A DNA stretch of 64,000 nucleotides from NCBI GenBank assembly GCA_020634335.1, contig JACKBY010000001.1:1-64000 (forward strand). The letters run 5' to 3'. How positions within the stretch are numbered: the stretch's first letter is position 1; every line of letters begins with the position of its first letter. Position numbers and translations under genes: made by a program. Shown here piece by piece: positions 51,579 to 60,240 of this stretch. The notes under the pieces were generated by a model. That model did no database searches and had not been told where the DNA came from. It worked only from the letters and a program-made list of their open reading frames with translations. This DNA comes from Promineifilum sp. (GTDB taxonomy: Bacteria > Chloroflexota > Anaerolineae > Promineifilales > Promineifilaceae).

Positions 51579-52871
51579 ATGCCGCTGAACATTATCATCG
51601 GGACGCAGTGGGGCGACGAGGGCAAAGGCCACATCACCGACAGGCTGGCCCACGACGCGGCCGTGGTGGCGCGCTATAGCGGCGGCGACAACGCCGGTCA
51701 TACCGTCACCATCGGCGACGAAATCTTCAAACTCCACCTCATCCCCTCCGGCATTATCCATCCTGGCGTCATCTGCCTCATCGGCAATGGGGCCGTGGTC
51801 AACCCGGCCGTGCTGCTGCGCGAGATGGACGAGCTGGCCGCGCGCGGCGTAGACGTGGGCCCCGAGCGGTTGAAACTCAGCGGCGCGGCCCACCTTATCA
51901 CCCCCGCCCACATTGCCATGGATCGGGCTCACGAGCGCGCGCGCGGACGCGAAGCCATCGGCACGACCATGCGGGGGATCGGCCCGACCTACACCGACAA
52001 GGCGCGACGCGAGGGACTGCGCGCGGAACTGCTGGCCGACCCTGTGGCGCTGGCCGGGGCGCTGGCGTCCCACGTGGCGACCAAGAACGAAGCGTTAGTG
52101 GGCGGCTACGGGATGGAGCCGGTGGATGTTGCGGCCGTCTTGGGCGAGTTCACGGACTATGCGCGACGGCTGGGGTCGCATCTGGCCGATGGCCCGGCTC
52201 TGGTCGACGAGGCGTTGGCGCGGGGCCACATGGTGCTGGCCGAGGGCGCACAAGGGACGCTGCTCGACATCGATCATGGCACGTACCCATTTGTCACCAG
52301 TTCGTCGCCGACGGCCGGCGGGGCCATGACCGGTTTGGGCGTGGGGCCGCGGGTCGTCGACCGTGTTATTGGCGTGGCCAAAGCCTTCACGACGCGTGTC
52401 GGCAGTGGCCCCTTTCCGACGGAACTCGACGGCGCGGCGGCGGCGCGACTGCGCGGCATGGGCGACAAACCGTGGGATGAATTCGGCACGACGACGGGCC
52501 GGCCGCGCCGCGTGGGCTGGCTCGACTTGCCCATCCTGCGTCATGCCCGACGAGTCAACAGCCTGTCGGAACTGGTCCTGACCAAGCTCGACATCCTCAG
52601 TGGACTGGCGGACATACCGGTCTGCGTCGCCTACGAACTGGATGGCCGGCGGGTGGAGTCATTTCCCCCTGACCTGAAAACGCTGGCCCGCTGCCGGCCG
52701 ATCTATGAGACCTTGCCGGGCTGGGTAGAGGACATAACAGACGCGCGACGACCGTCAGATTTGCCGGCCGCCGCGCGATGGTACGTGGAGTTTGTATCTG
52801 CGGGGGCCGGGGCACCGGTCAGCCACGTGTCCGTTGGCCCCGGCCGCGCGCAGTTTATCGAGATGGAATAG
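51579..52871 (+). CDS. purA: Adenylosuccinate synthetase
   Basis: Converts IMP and aspartate to adenylosuccinate with GTP, the first step to AMP. The 430 residues fit the family. The N-terminal GTQWGDEGKGHITD is the GTP/catalytic loop. The second Lys of the usual GKGK is His, but the catalytic Asp and first Lys are present. The later motifs are GGDNAGHTV, GTTMRGIGPTYTDKARR (IMP and dimer contacts) and LLDIDHGTYPFVTSSSPTAGG. GGAGGGG lies 6 bases before the ATG. It stands alone after the L,D-transpeptidase. Confidence 0.94.
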   Translation: MPLNIIIGTQWGDEGKGHITDRLAHDAAVVARYSGGDNAGHTVTIGDEIFKLHLIPSGIIHPGVICLIGNGAVVNPAVLLREMDELAARGVDVGPERLKLSGAAHLITPAHIAMDRAHERARGREAIGTTMRGIGPTYTDKARREGLRAELLADPVALAGALASHVATKNEALVGGYGMEPVDVAAVLGEFTDYARRLGSHLADGPALVDEALARGHMVLAEGAQGTLLDIDHGTYPFVTSSSPTAGGAMTGLGVGPRVVDRVIGVAKAFTTRVGSGPFPTELDGAAAARLRGMGDKPWDEFGTTTGRPRRVGWLDLPILRHARRVNSLSELVLTKLDILSGLADIPVCVAYELDGRRVESFPPDLKTLARCRPIYETLPGWVEDITDARRPSDLPAAARWYVEFVSAGAGAPVSHVSVGPGRAQFIEME

Positions 52872-52876
52872 TTGGA

Positions 52877-53488
52877 TTACCCTTGGGCCGGCGTTTCGCT
52901 GGAATCGACCGGCAAGTCGGACATCTCTACCTTGGCGACGGGAATATCTTCAACTGTCTCCACGGCCAGCGGAACCGCTTCAATGCTCATCAGCGACGCT
53001 TCCAGCTTTGCCAGATCGACGGTCATGCGACCGTCTTCCTGGCCGGTATCGGTGATGACGCTGCGGCTGATGACCCGCTTGTCGGCCAGCGGTCCCTCGA
53101 CGTAGACTCTGGACAACGCGAAGCCGGAAATGCGCCCGGCGGTATCGACGATCACGTCGCCGATCACGCCCAGTCGCGTGCCGCCGGGGGTGTCGGCCTC
53201 GCGGCCGATCAGCTTTTCGCGGCGCATCCAACTTTTGGCGGCCGGCAAGGCGTTGTCGTCGGTGATGACATCGCCGGCGCGCGCCAGAATGGCGTCATCC
53301 CCCAGGACCACGACATCCCCAGCCCGAATTAGCTCCGATTTGCGCCGGACAAGCCCTTGCGAGCCGACATAGAGGCCCAGCACAACCTCAAAAGTAGAGT
53401 CGAGGTAAAGGTCCTGCACCTTGCCGAGGAGCTTGCCCTCGTCGATGGAATAGATGGGTTTGTTGAGTAGGTCTTTTCCGAGTCTCAT
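52877..53488 (-). CDS. PRC-barrel domain protein
   Basis: The 203-residue protein has two PRC-barrel-like modules: MRLGKDLLNKPIYSIDEGKLLGKVQDLYLDSTFEVVLGLYV at the start and READTPGGTRLGVIGDVIVDTAGRISGFALSRV near the middle. Such barrels bind RNA or protein partners or photosynthetic reaction centres in other bacteria. No catalytic residues are evident. The ATG at 53488 has AAGGGGG upstream; another ATG lies two codons earlier. It converges on purA with only 5 bases between the stops. Confidence 0.8.
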   Translation of the reverse strand: MRLGKDLLNKPIYSIDEGKLLGKVQDLYLDSTFEVVLGLYVGSQGLVRRKSELIRAGDVVVLGDDAILARAGDVITDDNALPAAKSWMRREKLIGREADTPGGTRLGVIGDVIVDTAGRISGFALSRVYVEGPLADKRVISRSVITDTGQEDGRMTVDLAKLEASLMSIEAVPLAVETVEDIPVAKVEMSDLPVDSSETPAQG

Positions 53489-53580
53489 GATCATTTGCCC
53501 CCTTGAATGATTCGATTTTACCTGATTCAGCCTGCGGAGGCGATTAATAATAGGGGCGCAACCGGGCCTCCCATCGACAT

Positions 53581-54867
53581 CTACTTGCCCAGTAGAATCG
53601 TCGCATTGTGACCGCCAAGCCCAAAGGCGTTGGACATGATCACGCGCAGATCGGCCGAGCGGGGCGCATTGGGCACGTAATCCAGGTCGCACGCCGGGTC
53701 GGGCTGCTCATAGTTGAGGGTGGGGGGAATCAGCCCGTCGCGCAGGGCCAGCAGGCAGATAATGGCCTCGAGCGCGCCGGCCGCCCCCAGCAGGTGGCCG
53801 GTCATCGATTTGGTGGAGCTGACCGGAATTTCGCAGGCGCGCTCGCCGAAAAGACGCTTGATGGCGGCCGTCTCGGCCCGGTCGTTGAGAGGCGTCGACG
53901 TGCCGTGGGCGTTGATGTAGTCGACGTCGGTTGTGGTCAGGCTCGCATCCAGCAAGGCGAGACGCATGGCTTCGGCCGCGCCTTCGCCGGCCTCGCCGGG
54001 CATCGTGATGTGGTAAGCGTCGGCGCCGGCGCCGTAGCCCAGCAGCTCGCCGTGGATCGTCGCGCCGCGGGCCAGGGCGTGCTCACGTTCCTCCAGCACC
54101 AGCACGGCCGCGCCTTCGCTGACGACGAAACCATCGCGCCCGGCGTCGAACGGCCGCGAGGCGCGCGCCGGGTCGTCGTTGCGGGTGCTCAGGGCTCCCA
54201 TCGAACTGAATCCGGCCAGCGCCAGCGGCAGGATGCAGGCTTCCGTGCCGCCGGCGATCATCACGTCGGCCGCGCCGCGCCGGATCATGGCTGCCGCCTC
54301 GCCCAGAGCATTATTGCCCGTGGCGCAGGCGGTGTAGACGGCCAGATTCGGCCCGGTCAGGCCGTGGGTGATCGAGATGAGCGCGGCGGGGGTGTCGGCC
54401 AGCATCATCGGCACGAAGAACGGACTGACCCGGCCCGGCCCGCGGTTGCGCAGCGTGTCGGCCGCCTCCTGGATGGGGTCGAGCGCGCCCATGCCGCTGC
54501 CGACGATGACGCCCGCGCGGCGAGCGACAGGGTTGTCCTTCAGCCCGGCGCCGGCCAGGGCTTCTTCCGTGGCCGCCAGCGCCAGTTGCGTCAGGCGTGC
54601 CATGCGCCGCGCTTCCTTGCGGCCGAACTGGGCCACGGGGTCGAAATCCTTCACCTCCCCGGCGATGCGCGTCTCGTAATCGGCGGCGTCAAACAGGGTG
54701 ATGGGGCCGACGCCCGATTGCCCGGCGCAGACGGCCGCCCACGTAGTCGCCACGTCATGCCCTAGAGGATTGAGTGTGCCCATCCCCGTCACGACGACCC
54801 TGCGCCTGGGGGTGAAACCGTGGTGATCGTCGGAAAAGAGTGAACTGTCGGAGTCTAAGGTCATCAT
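53581..54867 (-). CDS. fabF: 3-oxoacyl-ACP synthase II
   Basis: Elongating condensing enzyme of fatty-acid synthesis. The 428 residues carry the nucleophile Cys181 (TACATGNNA), His321 ([11 protein letters not shown]), Lys353 (SSTKSMTGH) and the final His in NAFGLGGHN. The pattern and length are those of FabF/KAS II. The ATG at 54867 is chosen since an extended -10 ends 6 bases before it, leaving no room for a leader; the next codon is also ATG. No acp or fabG is adjacent, so it may be the general housekeeping copy or an accessory one. Confidence 0.92.
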   Translation of the reverse strand: MMTLDSDSSLFSDDHHGFTPRRRVVVTGMGTLNPLGHDVATTWAAVCAGQSGVGPITLFDAADYETRIAGEVKDFDPVAQFGRKEARRMARLTQLALAATEEALAGAGLKDNPVARRAGVIVGSGMGALDPIQEAADTLRNRGPGRVSPFFVPMMLADTPAALISITHGLTGPNLAVYTACATGNNALGEAAAMIRRGAADVMIAGGTEACILPLALAGFSSMGALSTRNDDPARASRPFDAGRDGFVVSEGAAVLVLEEREHALARGATIHGELLGYGAGADAYHITMPGEAGEGAAEAMRLALLDASLTTTDVDYINAHGTSTPLNDRAETAAIKRLFGERACEIPVSSTKSMTGHLLGAAGALEAIICLLALRDGLIPPTLNYEQPDPACDLDYVPNAPRSADLRVIMSNAFGLGGHNATILLGK

Positions 54868-54872
54868 CAGGT

Positions 54873-54881
54873 AGTATAACA
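54873..54881 (-). promoter_or_regulatory. Extended -10 promoter, leaderless fabF
   Basis: Minus-strand TGTTATACT is followed by 5 bases and two consecutive ATG codons. The transcript should start at the initiator codon. Confidence 0.55.
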
Positions 54882-55038
54882 CACAGGCAGGGGTGGGGTT
54901 TCGTGCGACACAAGCACAAAGTCGATACTTTTTGTTTATGCCATCCGATAATACCTATGTTAGAATTCCTCGCTATCGTTGAGGTTGAACCTCAAAACGC
55001 CGAACAAGGCCACACACAGGAGAGGGAAACACAAGCTG

Positions 55039-55758
55039 ATGCATCGTGAACATCATCGCTGGTATAGTCCGTCCTTAGGGCGGGACATGGAGTTGCTGAT
55101 CGTCGGCCATGCCGGGGCGCGCTTGCTCGTCTTTCCGACGTCAATGGGTCGCTTCTACGAGTGGGAAGACAGGGGCATGTTCAACACGCTGGGCGACATG
55201 ATTGACAACGGCCACCTGCAAGCCTATTGCGTGGATAGTGTGGATAGCGAGAGTTGGTATGCGCGCTGGAAACATCCCGGCGCGCGCGCCTGGCGCAATA
55301 TCGAGTATGACAACTATCTGGTCAATGAGGTGTTGCCCCTGTCGCGCCAAAAGAACGACAATCCCTTTATGATCACCGTCGGGGCCAGTTTCGGGGCTTA
55401 TCACGCGCTCAACTTCGCCCTGCGCCATCCCGATCTCGTCGGCCGTGCCATTGGCCTCAGCGGCATTTATGAGGTCAGCCGTTGGACAGACGGCCATTAC
55501 GATGAGAATATCTACTTCAACAGCCCCATCGACTATATCGGTGGGGAAAACGACTGGGGGCGGCTGGAGCTTCTGCGGCGGCAGGACATTATCCTCGTCG
55601 TCGGCCGCGACGACGGCCTGCGTCCCAGCAGCGAAAAGATGTCGGCCGCGCTGTGGAACAAGGGCATCGGCAATGCTCTACGCCTCTGGGACGGCTGGGC
55701 CCACGATTGGCCCTGGTGGCATCAGATGATCCGGTTGTATGTCGGCGGGCATGACTAG
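55039..55758 (+). CDS. Esterase-family alpha/beta hydrolase
   Basis: Soluble hydrolase of 239 residues. The nucleophile elbow is GASFG (Ser117). D191/D192 (GRDDGLRPS) and H222 (WAHDWPWW) complete the likely triad. The plan fits the putative esterase (esterase D-like) group that acts on small acyl esters or thioesters. The ATG at 55039 follows AGGAGAGGG at a rather long distance. The gene is followed by two ATP-grasp genes on the same strand, so it could release or transfer an acyl or peptidyl product made by them. Confidence 0.78.
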   Translation: MHREHHRWYSPSLGRDMELLIVGHAGARLLVFPTSMGRFYEWEDRGMFNTLGDMIDNGHLQAYCVDSVDSESWYARWKHPGARAWRNIEYDNYLVNEVLPLSRQKNDNPFMITVGASFGAYHALNFALRHPDLVGRAIGLSGIYEVSRWTDGHYDENIYFNSPIDYIGGENDWGRLELLRRQDIILVVGRDDGLRPSSEKMSAALWNKGIGNALRLWDGWAHDWPWWHQMIRLYVGGHD

Positions 55759-55780
55759 TAATAGGCAGTGATCAGTGAAC

Positions 55781-55825
55781 AGTGGTTAGCGAAAACTGCC
55801 CACTGGGTACTGCCCACTAACCACT
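55781..55825. repeat. ACTG-rich inverted repeat between esterase and ATP-grasp genes
   Basis: AGTGGTTAG (55781-55789) and CTAACCACT (55817-55825) are complementary. In between, ACTGCCC is repeated. It resembles the larger element after the next gene. Confidence 0.6.
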
Positions 55826-55841
55826 AAAAGAGAGGGAGAAC

Positions 55842-56768
55842 ATGACACTTAAAGTTGGACTGATGGTTGGGCGAGAATGGTCGTTTCCGCCGGCGTTCAT
55901 TGAAGAGGTGAACCGCCGTGGCGAGGGGGTGACGGCCGAGTTCGTCAAGCTCGGCGGCACGAAGATGAACGAACCGAGCGAGTACGCGGTCATCGTCGAT
56001 CGTATCTCCCACGAGGTGCCCTATTATCGCTCGCATCTGAAAAATGCTGTGTTGCAAGGCACAACGGTCATCAACAATCCGTTTATGTGGACGGCCGACG
56101 ACAAGTTCTTCGAGGCTTCGCTGGCAACCCGGCTCGGCGTGGCCCACCCCAAGACCATCGCCATGCCCAACAAGGATTATGTCCCGGGCATTGTCCATGA
56201 CGAGAGCCTGCGAAACCTGCGCTACCCGCTCGATTGGGATGCGCTACTCGACTACGTCGGCCTGCCCTGTGTTCTCAAGGATGCCCACGGCGGGGGCTGG
56301 AAGGACGTTTTCATCTGCCACACCAAGGAAGATCTGTGGCACGCCTATAACCAGTCCGGTCTGCACACCATGGTCTTGCAGGAGTATATCCACTGGGATC
56401 ACTATGTGCGCTGCATGTGCCTGGGTCAGGAAGAGGTGCTGCCGATGCGCTACGATCCCCACGCTCGCCGCTACATCGTTGACCACGCTCACCTTTCTCC
56501 CGAACTGGGCGAGCGAATTGTCAACGATGCGCTGAAGCTGGTGCGCGCCCTGGGCTACGACATGAACACGGCCGAGTTCGCCATCCGCGACGGCGTGCCC
56601 TATGCCATCGACTTCATGAACCCGGCGCCTGACATGGACATCAATTCGCTCACGCCATCTTACTTCGAGTGGTGCGTGCGCCGCATGGCCGATCTGGTGA
56701 TCGACCTGGCCAAGAACCCCCGCCCACAACTGACCGAACTCAAGTGGAGCGGTTTCTTTAACAGTTAG
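55842..56768 (+). CDS. ATP-grasp ligase (RimK-like)
   Basis: Forms a carboxylate-amine bond with ATP. Of 308 residues, K146 (VLKDAHGGGWKDVF) and the Gly loop 150-152 bind ATP phosphates, E181 (LQEYIHW) lies at the adenine hinge, and E245, D257 and N260 (NTAEFAIRD…IDFMNPAPD) are the magnesium ligands. The family of peptide and amide ligases includes RimK, lysine-biosynthesis ligases and cyanophycin-type enzymes; this one does not match any named member. It lies between an esterase and a circularly permuted ATP-grasp protein, so the pair probably adds two building blocks in succession. The ATG is preceded by AGAGGGAG. Confidence 0.8.
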   Translation: MTLKVGLMVGREWSFPPAFIEEVNRRGEGVTAEFVKLGGTKMNEPSEYAVIVDRISHEVPYYRSHLKNAVLQGTTVINNPFMWTADDKFFEASLATRLGVAHPKTIAMPNKDYVPGIVHDESLRNLRYPLDWDALLDYVGLPCVLKDAHGGGWKDVFICHTKEDLWHAYNQSGLHTMVLQEYIHWDHYVRCMCLGQEEVLPMRYDPHARRYIVDHAHLSPELGERIVNDALKLVRALGYDMNTAEFAIRDGVPYAIDFMNPAPDMDINSLTPSYFEWCVRRMADLVIDLAKNPRPQLTELKWSGFFNS

Positions 56769-56776
56769 ATAGTGGA

Positions 56777-56900
56777 CAGGGGACAGTGGTCAGTGAAAAT
56801 CAGTAAGCAGTGGATCAGTGATCAGTATATGACCTTAATTGTTCAACTGGATACTGTTCACTGACTTACCGGCTACTGACCACGGACCACTGATCCCCTG
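56777..56900. repeat. Large imperfect ACTG-rich palindrome between the two ATP-grasp genes
   Basis: CAGGGG at 56777 and CCCCTG at 56895 mark the ends. The arms share CAGTGGTCAGTG-like and TCAGTAAGCAGT-like blocks and their complements. The element fills nearly all of the gap and resembles the shorter one at 55781. Confidence 0.65.
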
Positions 56901-56918
56901 CTCTCCCAAGGTGCCGCC

Positions 56919-58289
56919 ATGTCCCTGACCGAAGCCATTATCACCTATCATGATCTGCTAACGGACGAGATCGCCGCCGATTCGCATGAGCAGCTGACCG
57001 ATCAAATGCGTTCGCGCGGGCTATTCTTCGGCGAGCGGCCGCTCTGTTCCGTGTTGCGGCCACGCTTTCTGACGCCGGAGCAATACGCCTACATGCGCCA
57101 GGCGATCCGGCCCTTGTTGCGCGCGTTCGAGAAGATCTCCCACCGTGCTGTGGCGGATGCCGGCTTCCGCGCCCAGTTCGGCCTGTTCGACTGGGAAGAG
57201 TCGCTCATCCAGATCGACCCCGGCTTCAAGGTTCACTCACCCCTCAGCCGCCTCGACTCTTTCTTCATCACCGACGGCGGCTCAATGGAGTTGAAATTCA
57301 CCGAGAACAACGCCGAAGTCCCGGCCGCCTCGGCCTACAACGACGTGCTCAACAGCGCTTTCTTCGGCCTGCGGGTCATGGGTGAATTTCTGCGAACGTA
57401 CTCGGTGCGCACCATTCCCACGCGCCACAGCGTGATGCAAGTGCTGCTCGATTGTTGGCGGCAGTATTCGGGAACCACGCGCGGCGGCCACAAACCGCAA
57501 ATCGCTGTCCTCGACTGGGACGAGGTGCCCACTCGCAGCGAATTCGAGTTATTCGTCGCCTACTTCAAGTCACAGGGTCTGACGGCGCAGATCGTCGATC
57601 CGCGCACCGTCGAATATCGGGATGGAGCGCTCTACAACGGCGACTATCGCATCGACCTCATCTACAAGCGGGTGTTGATCACCGAACTCATCGAGCGCAT
57701 GGGCGCGGATAACCCGGTCGTCCAGGCCGTGCGCAACCACGATGTGTGTATGGTCAACCCGTTTACCTGCAAGCTGCTCTACAAGAAGGCCTCTCTGGCC
57801 GTGCTCAGCGACGAACGTAATGCCGACCTTTATACGGCCGACGAACTGGAAGCGATCCGCGAACACATCCCGTGGACGAGGGTGGTGGAGGAGCGCACGA
57901 CCACCTACAAGGGGTTGCCGGTCGATCTGATGCCGTTCCTCACCAAATATCGCGAGCAATTTGTGCTGAAGCCGAACGACGACTATGGAGGTCACGGCAT
58001 CGTGCTCGGCTGGCAAACGAACACCGCCGGCTGGGAAGCGGCCCTAAAAACCGCCCTGGAGGTCCCCCATGTCATTCAGGAGCGCGTATCCATCCCCACC
58101 GAGCCGTTCCCCAGCATGAGCGACGGCAAGTTGCAAATCTACAACCGTATGCTCGACACCGCGCCGTTTACCTTCCACGGCGAATACACGGATGGTTGCC
58201 TGACGCGGTTATCTACGGATCCATTGCTCAATGTCTCCGCCGGGGGTGGTTCCACGGTACCGACGTTTATAGTAGAAAAGAGAGATTAA
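56919..58289 (+). CDS. Circularly permuted ATP-grasp ligase
   Basis: The 456-residue protein has ATP-grasp elements in swapped order. The metal-binding ELKFTENNAEVPAAS (about 124-138) precedes the nucleotide-binding FVLKPNDDYGGHGIV (K351, GGHG 357-360) and the hinge VIQERVSIP. The block IDLIYKRVLITEL (about 245-257) also fits circularly permuted type-2 ATP-grasp proteins, relatives of glutathionylspermidine synthase. It would form an amide bond between a carboxylate and an amine. With the RimK-like ligase and esterase it makes an uncharacterised three-gene unit. No carrier protein or amidase is nearby. Confidence 0.78.
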   Translation: MSLTEAIITYHDLLTDEIAADSHEQLTDQMRSRGLFFGERPLCSVLRPRFLTPEQYAYMRQAIRPLLRAFEKISHRAVADAGFRAQFGLFDWEESLIQIDPGFKVHSPLSRLDSFFITDGGSMELKFTENNAEVPAASAYNDVLNSAFFGLRVMGEFLRTYSVRTIPTRHSVMQVLLDCWRQYSGTTRGGHKPQIAVLDWDEVPTRSEFELFVAYFKSQGLTAQIVDPRTVEYRDGALYNGDYRIDLIYKRVLITELIERMGADNPVVQAVRNHDVCMVNPFTCKLLYKKASLAVLSDERNADLYTADELEAIREHIPWTRVVEERTTTYKGLPVDLMPFLTKYREQFVLKPNDDYGGHGIVLGWQTNTAGWEAALKTALEVPHVIQERVSIPTEPFPSMSDGKLQIYNRMLDTAPFTFHGEYTDGCLTRLSTDPLLNVSAGGGSTVPTFIVEKRD

Positions 58290-58356
58290 AGCATAGAGGT
58301 CAGGGCTGATTCTGGCCGGCGCGAGAAGAATCGGCCGGCCACCCTGCCGGCCCGGT

Positions 58357-58527
58357 TTATCGACCGGGAAGGATCATCGCCAGGATCATGCTGACCACGA
58401 TCATCACCCCGATGATGATCAGGAAGATGCGCGTCCAGTCGACCTTTTTCTTCTTGGCCGTGGCTCCCTTGGTCGTCTGATGCGATGGCTTCGTCGTTGT
58501 GCGGCGTTTTGGCTGTGATTTACCCAT
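58357..58527 (-). CDS. 56-residue C-terminally anchored basic membrane protein
   Basis: Short frame with a Lys/Thr-rich cytoplasmic half (GKSQPKRRTTTKPSHQTTKG…KKKKVDWTR) and one C-terminal span (IFLIIIGVMIVVSMILAMILPG). GGAGAAG lies 8 bases before the ATG and an extended -10 (TGCTATACT) 58 bases before it. It has the size and layout of small Sec or secretion-accessory subunits, but the family is not recognised. Confidence 0.72.
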   Translation of the reverse strand: MGKSQPKRRTTTKPSHQTTKGATAKKKKVDWTRIFLIIIGVMIVVSMILAMILPGR

Positions 58528-58584
58528 TTGATTCTTCTCCAACTCACAAAATCGTGGCGTTCTATGACGCCCGTTCAACGCCAT

Positions 58585-58593
58585 AGTATAGCA
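58585..58593 (-). promoter_or_regulatory. Extended -10 promoter of the 56-residue protein
   Basis: Minus-strand TGCTATACT, identical to the box of the GT39-like gene. The leader would be about 50 bases. Confidence 0.5.
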
Positions 58594-58719
58594 AAAGCAG
58601 GCCCAATCGCCCACGGCCACGACATGATCTGATCCGCGCTTCCCCGCTACGAACCCCATTCAGGTTCGCCAACAACGTCGCCCCTCTTGCCGCAATCCGG
58701 TATCATTGTGCCCTAAGCT

Positions 58720-59295
58720 ATGAATGCAATATCCGCCAACATCGCCCTTGTAATCGTATTTGCCGGCGTGCTGATCATGGGGCTGGCACTCATTGCCAGG
58801 GCGATCATCTCTTTGTTGCGCAGCTTCACACCCGGCCGCCAGTCTCGCCCCGCGGCTGCATCGCCGCCGTTGCTCTCGCGGGCCGCCGGCTACTCGCTGG
58901 GTTTGGGCGCGGCCGTGCTGGGGGCGGTCGGGCTAATCGCCCTGCTGCTTTTCGACGTCGCGCCGGAGACGAGCGTACTGGTGGGGCTGGGCACTGGGTT
59001 GGTGGTGGCGCTTATCGCCCTCATCCTGTTGGTCTACTGGCCGTCACGCGGCGAGGTCGAAAAGGCCCTCCTCGATTTTGACGCCACGGGCCATCGCGCC
59101 CAGGTGGTCATCGACATTCCCCCCAACGGTCTGGGCGAGATAACTTTCCGCGACGGTCAGGAGCGCGTCAACCTCGGCGCGCGCTCGGCGGCTGGCCTGC
59201 CAATCGGCAAGGGCACGACCGTGGTTATTGAGCGCGTCACCCGGCGTGTGGCCGTGGTGTCCCCTCTGGACGACGACAGCGGCCCGGTGAAGTGA
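58720..59295 (+). CDS. Membrane protein with NfeD-like C-terminal OB domain
   Basis: The 191-residue protein has a first span (ALVIVFAGVLIMGLALIARAI), a basic loop, and two further spans (about 55-110). A C-terminal soluble beta-barrel follows (GHRAQVVIDIPPNGLGEITFRDGQERVNLGARSAAGLPIGKGTTVVIERV), which resembles the OB fold of NfeD proteins that partner with slipin/flotillin. No slipin gene is adjacent. It is 6 bases before the ABC permease gene and likely co-transcribed with it. Confidence 0.75.
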   Translation: MNAISANIALVIVFAGVLIMGLALIARAIISLLRSFTPGRQSRPAAASPPLLSRAAGYSLGLGAAVLGAVGLIALLLFDVAPETSVLVGLGTGLVVALIALILLVYWPSRGEVEKALLDFDATGHRAQVVIDIPPNGLGEITFRDGQERVNLGARSAAGLPIGKGTTVVIERVTRRVAVVSPLDDDSGPVK

Positions 59296-59301
59296 CCCTT
59301 C

Positions 59302-60144
59302 ATGACGCGCCGCAATCCCTTTTTGACCTGGCTGGATGACCGGCCGACCTGGTTAACCATCACCCTTTCCTTCCTGTTGTTGCTGGGTATCTGGCATCTG
59401 CTGGTGGTCTGGGGCGACTACCCCCCGTTTATCCTGCCCGGCCCAGCCGACGTCGGCGCGGCGTTTGTCGGACTGGCGCGTGATGGCCGCCTCCTGCGCC
59501 ACACCCTCGTCACTTTGAGCGAGGTGATCCCCGGCCTGGCGCTGGGCGTGCTTGTGGCCCTGCCGCTGGCCTATTTGCTCACCAAGTCGCCGCTGGCCGA
59601 GCGGCTCATTTCGCCCTATCTCATCGCCTCGCAAGCCATCCCCATCATCGCCATCGCCCCGTTGTTGTCCATCTGGGTCCAGTCGTGGTACTGGTCGCGG
59701 GTGTTGGTGGCGGCGCTGGTCGTATTCTTCCCCATCCTGGTCAATTCCATCGCCGGGTTTCGCGCCGTGCCCCGCGAATTCTACGATCTGATGCACTCGT
59801 TGCGGGCCACCAAGTCGCAGATCTTTCGCAAGCTGGAGCTGCCGGCGGCGCTGCCCACGGTGCTGGCCGGCCTCAAGGTGGGAGCAACCCTGGCCGTCAT
59901 CGGTGCGCTCGTCGGCGAGTTCGTCCAGCCCAAAAGCCAGGGCCTCGGCTTTCTGCTTGTCACGGCTCGCTACCAGTTCAAGACCGATGAGGTCTTCGTG
60001 GTGTTGCTGACGCTGGGCGCGATGGCCTTGTCGCTCTATGGGCTGGTCGCTCTGGCTGAACGACGGCTCTTGCGCTGGCGGCGCTTTGGGCAGGGCGGGG
60101 CCGCCGCGAACGGCAGCGCGGCCGTCGAGCGCGGGGCGGCTTGA
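59302..60144 (+). CDS. ABC transporter permease (SsuC/TauC/ThiX-like)
   Basis: Inner-membrane subunit of an uptake system, 280 residues with six spans. The cytoplasmic EAA loop is GFRAVPREFYDLMHSLRATKSQIFRKLELPAALP. This fits the nitrate/sulfonate/taurine or pyrimidine-precursor type. No ATPase or binding-protein gene is adjacent, so the partners must be outside this window or distant. The substrate is not determinable. Confidence 0.88.
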   Translation: MTRRNPFLTWLDDRPTWLTITLSFLLLLGIWHLLVVWGDYPPFILPGPADVGAAFVGLARDGRLLRHTLVTLSEVIPGLALGVLVALPLAYLLTKSPLAERLISPYLIASQAIPIIAIAPLLSIWVQSWYWSRVLVAALVVFFPILVNSIAGFRAVPREFYDLMHSLRATKSQIFRKLELPAALPTVLAGLKVGATLAVIGALVGEFVQPKSQGLGFLLVTARYQFKTDEVFVVLLTLGAMALSLYGLVALAERRLLRWRRFGQGGAAANGSAAVERGAA

Positions 60145-60210
60145 ACGTGACTCTGCCTGGGTGTCGCTCCCCTTTATCCATCATTCGTAACCCGTCATTC
60201 GTAATTCGGT

Positions 60211-60233
60211 TACAATATCCTCACTGCGTGAGG
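60211..60233 (+). promoter_or_regulatory. -10-like box and hairpin at the ribosome-binding site
   Basis: TACAAT (60211-60216) lies before a hairpin CCTCAC-TGC-GTGAGG (60219-60233). The GAGG ribosome-binding site (60230-60233), 7 bases before the ATG, is in its 3' arm. If transcription starts further upstream, the site would be masked. Confidence 0.4.
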
Positions 60234-60240
60234 CAAACCT

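Noticed and set aside
52778..53332. Plus-strand frame running from the end of purA into the PRC-barrel gene
   Set aside because: It crosses the purA stop in another frame and is antisense to the PRC-barrel domains.
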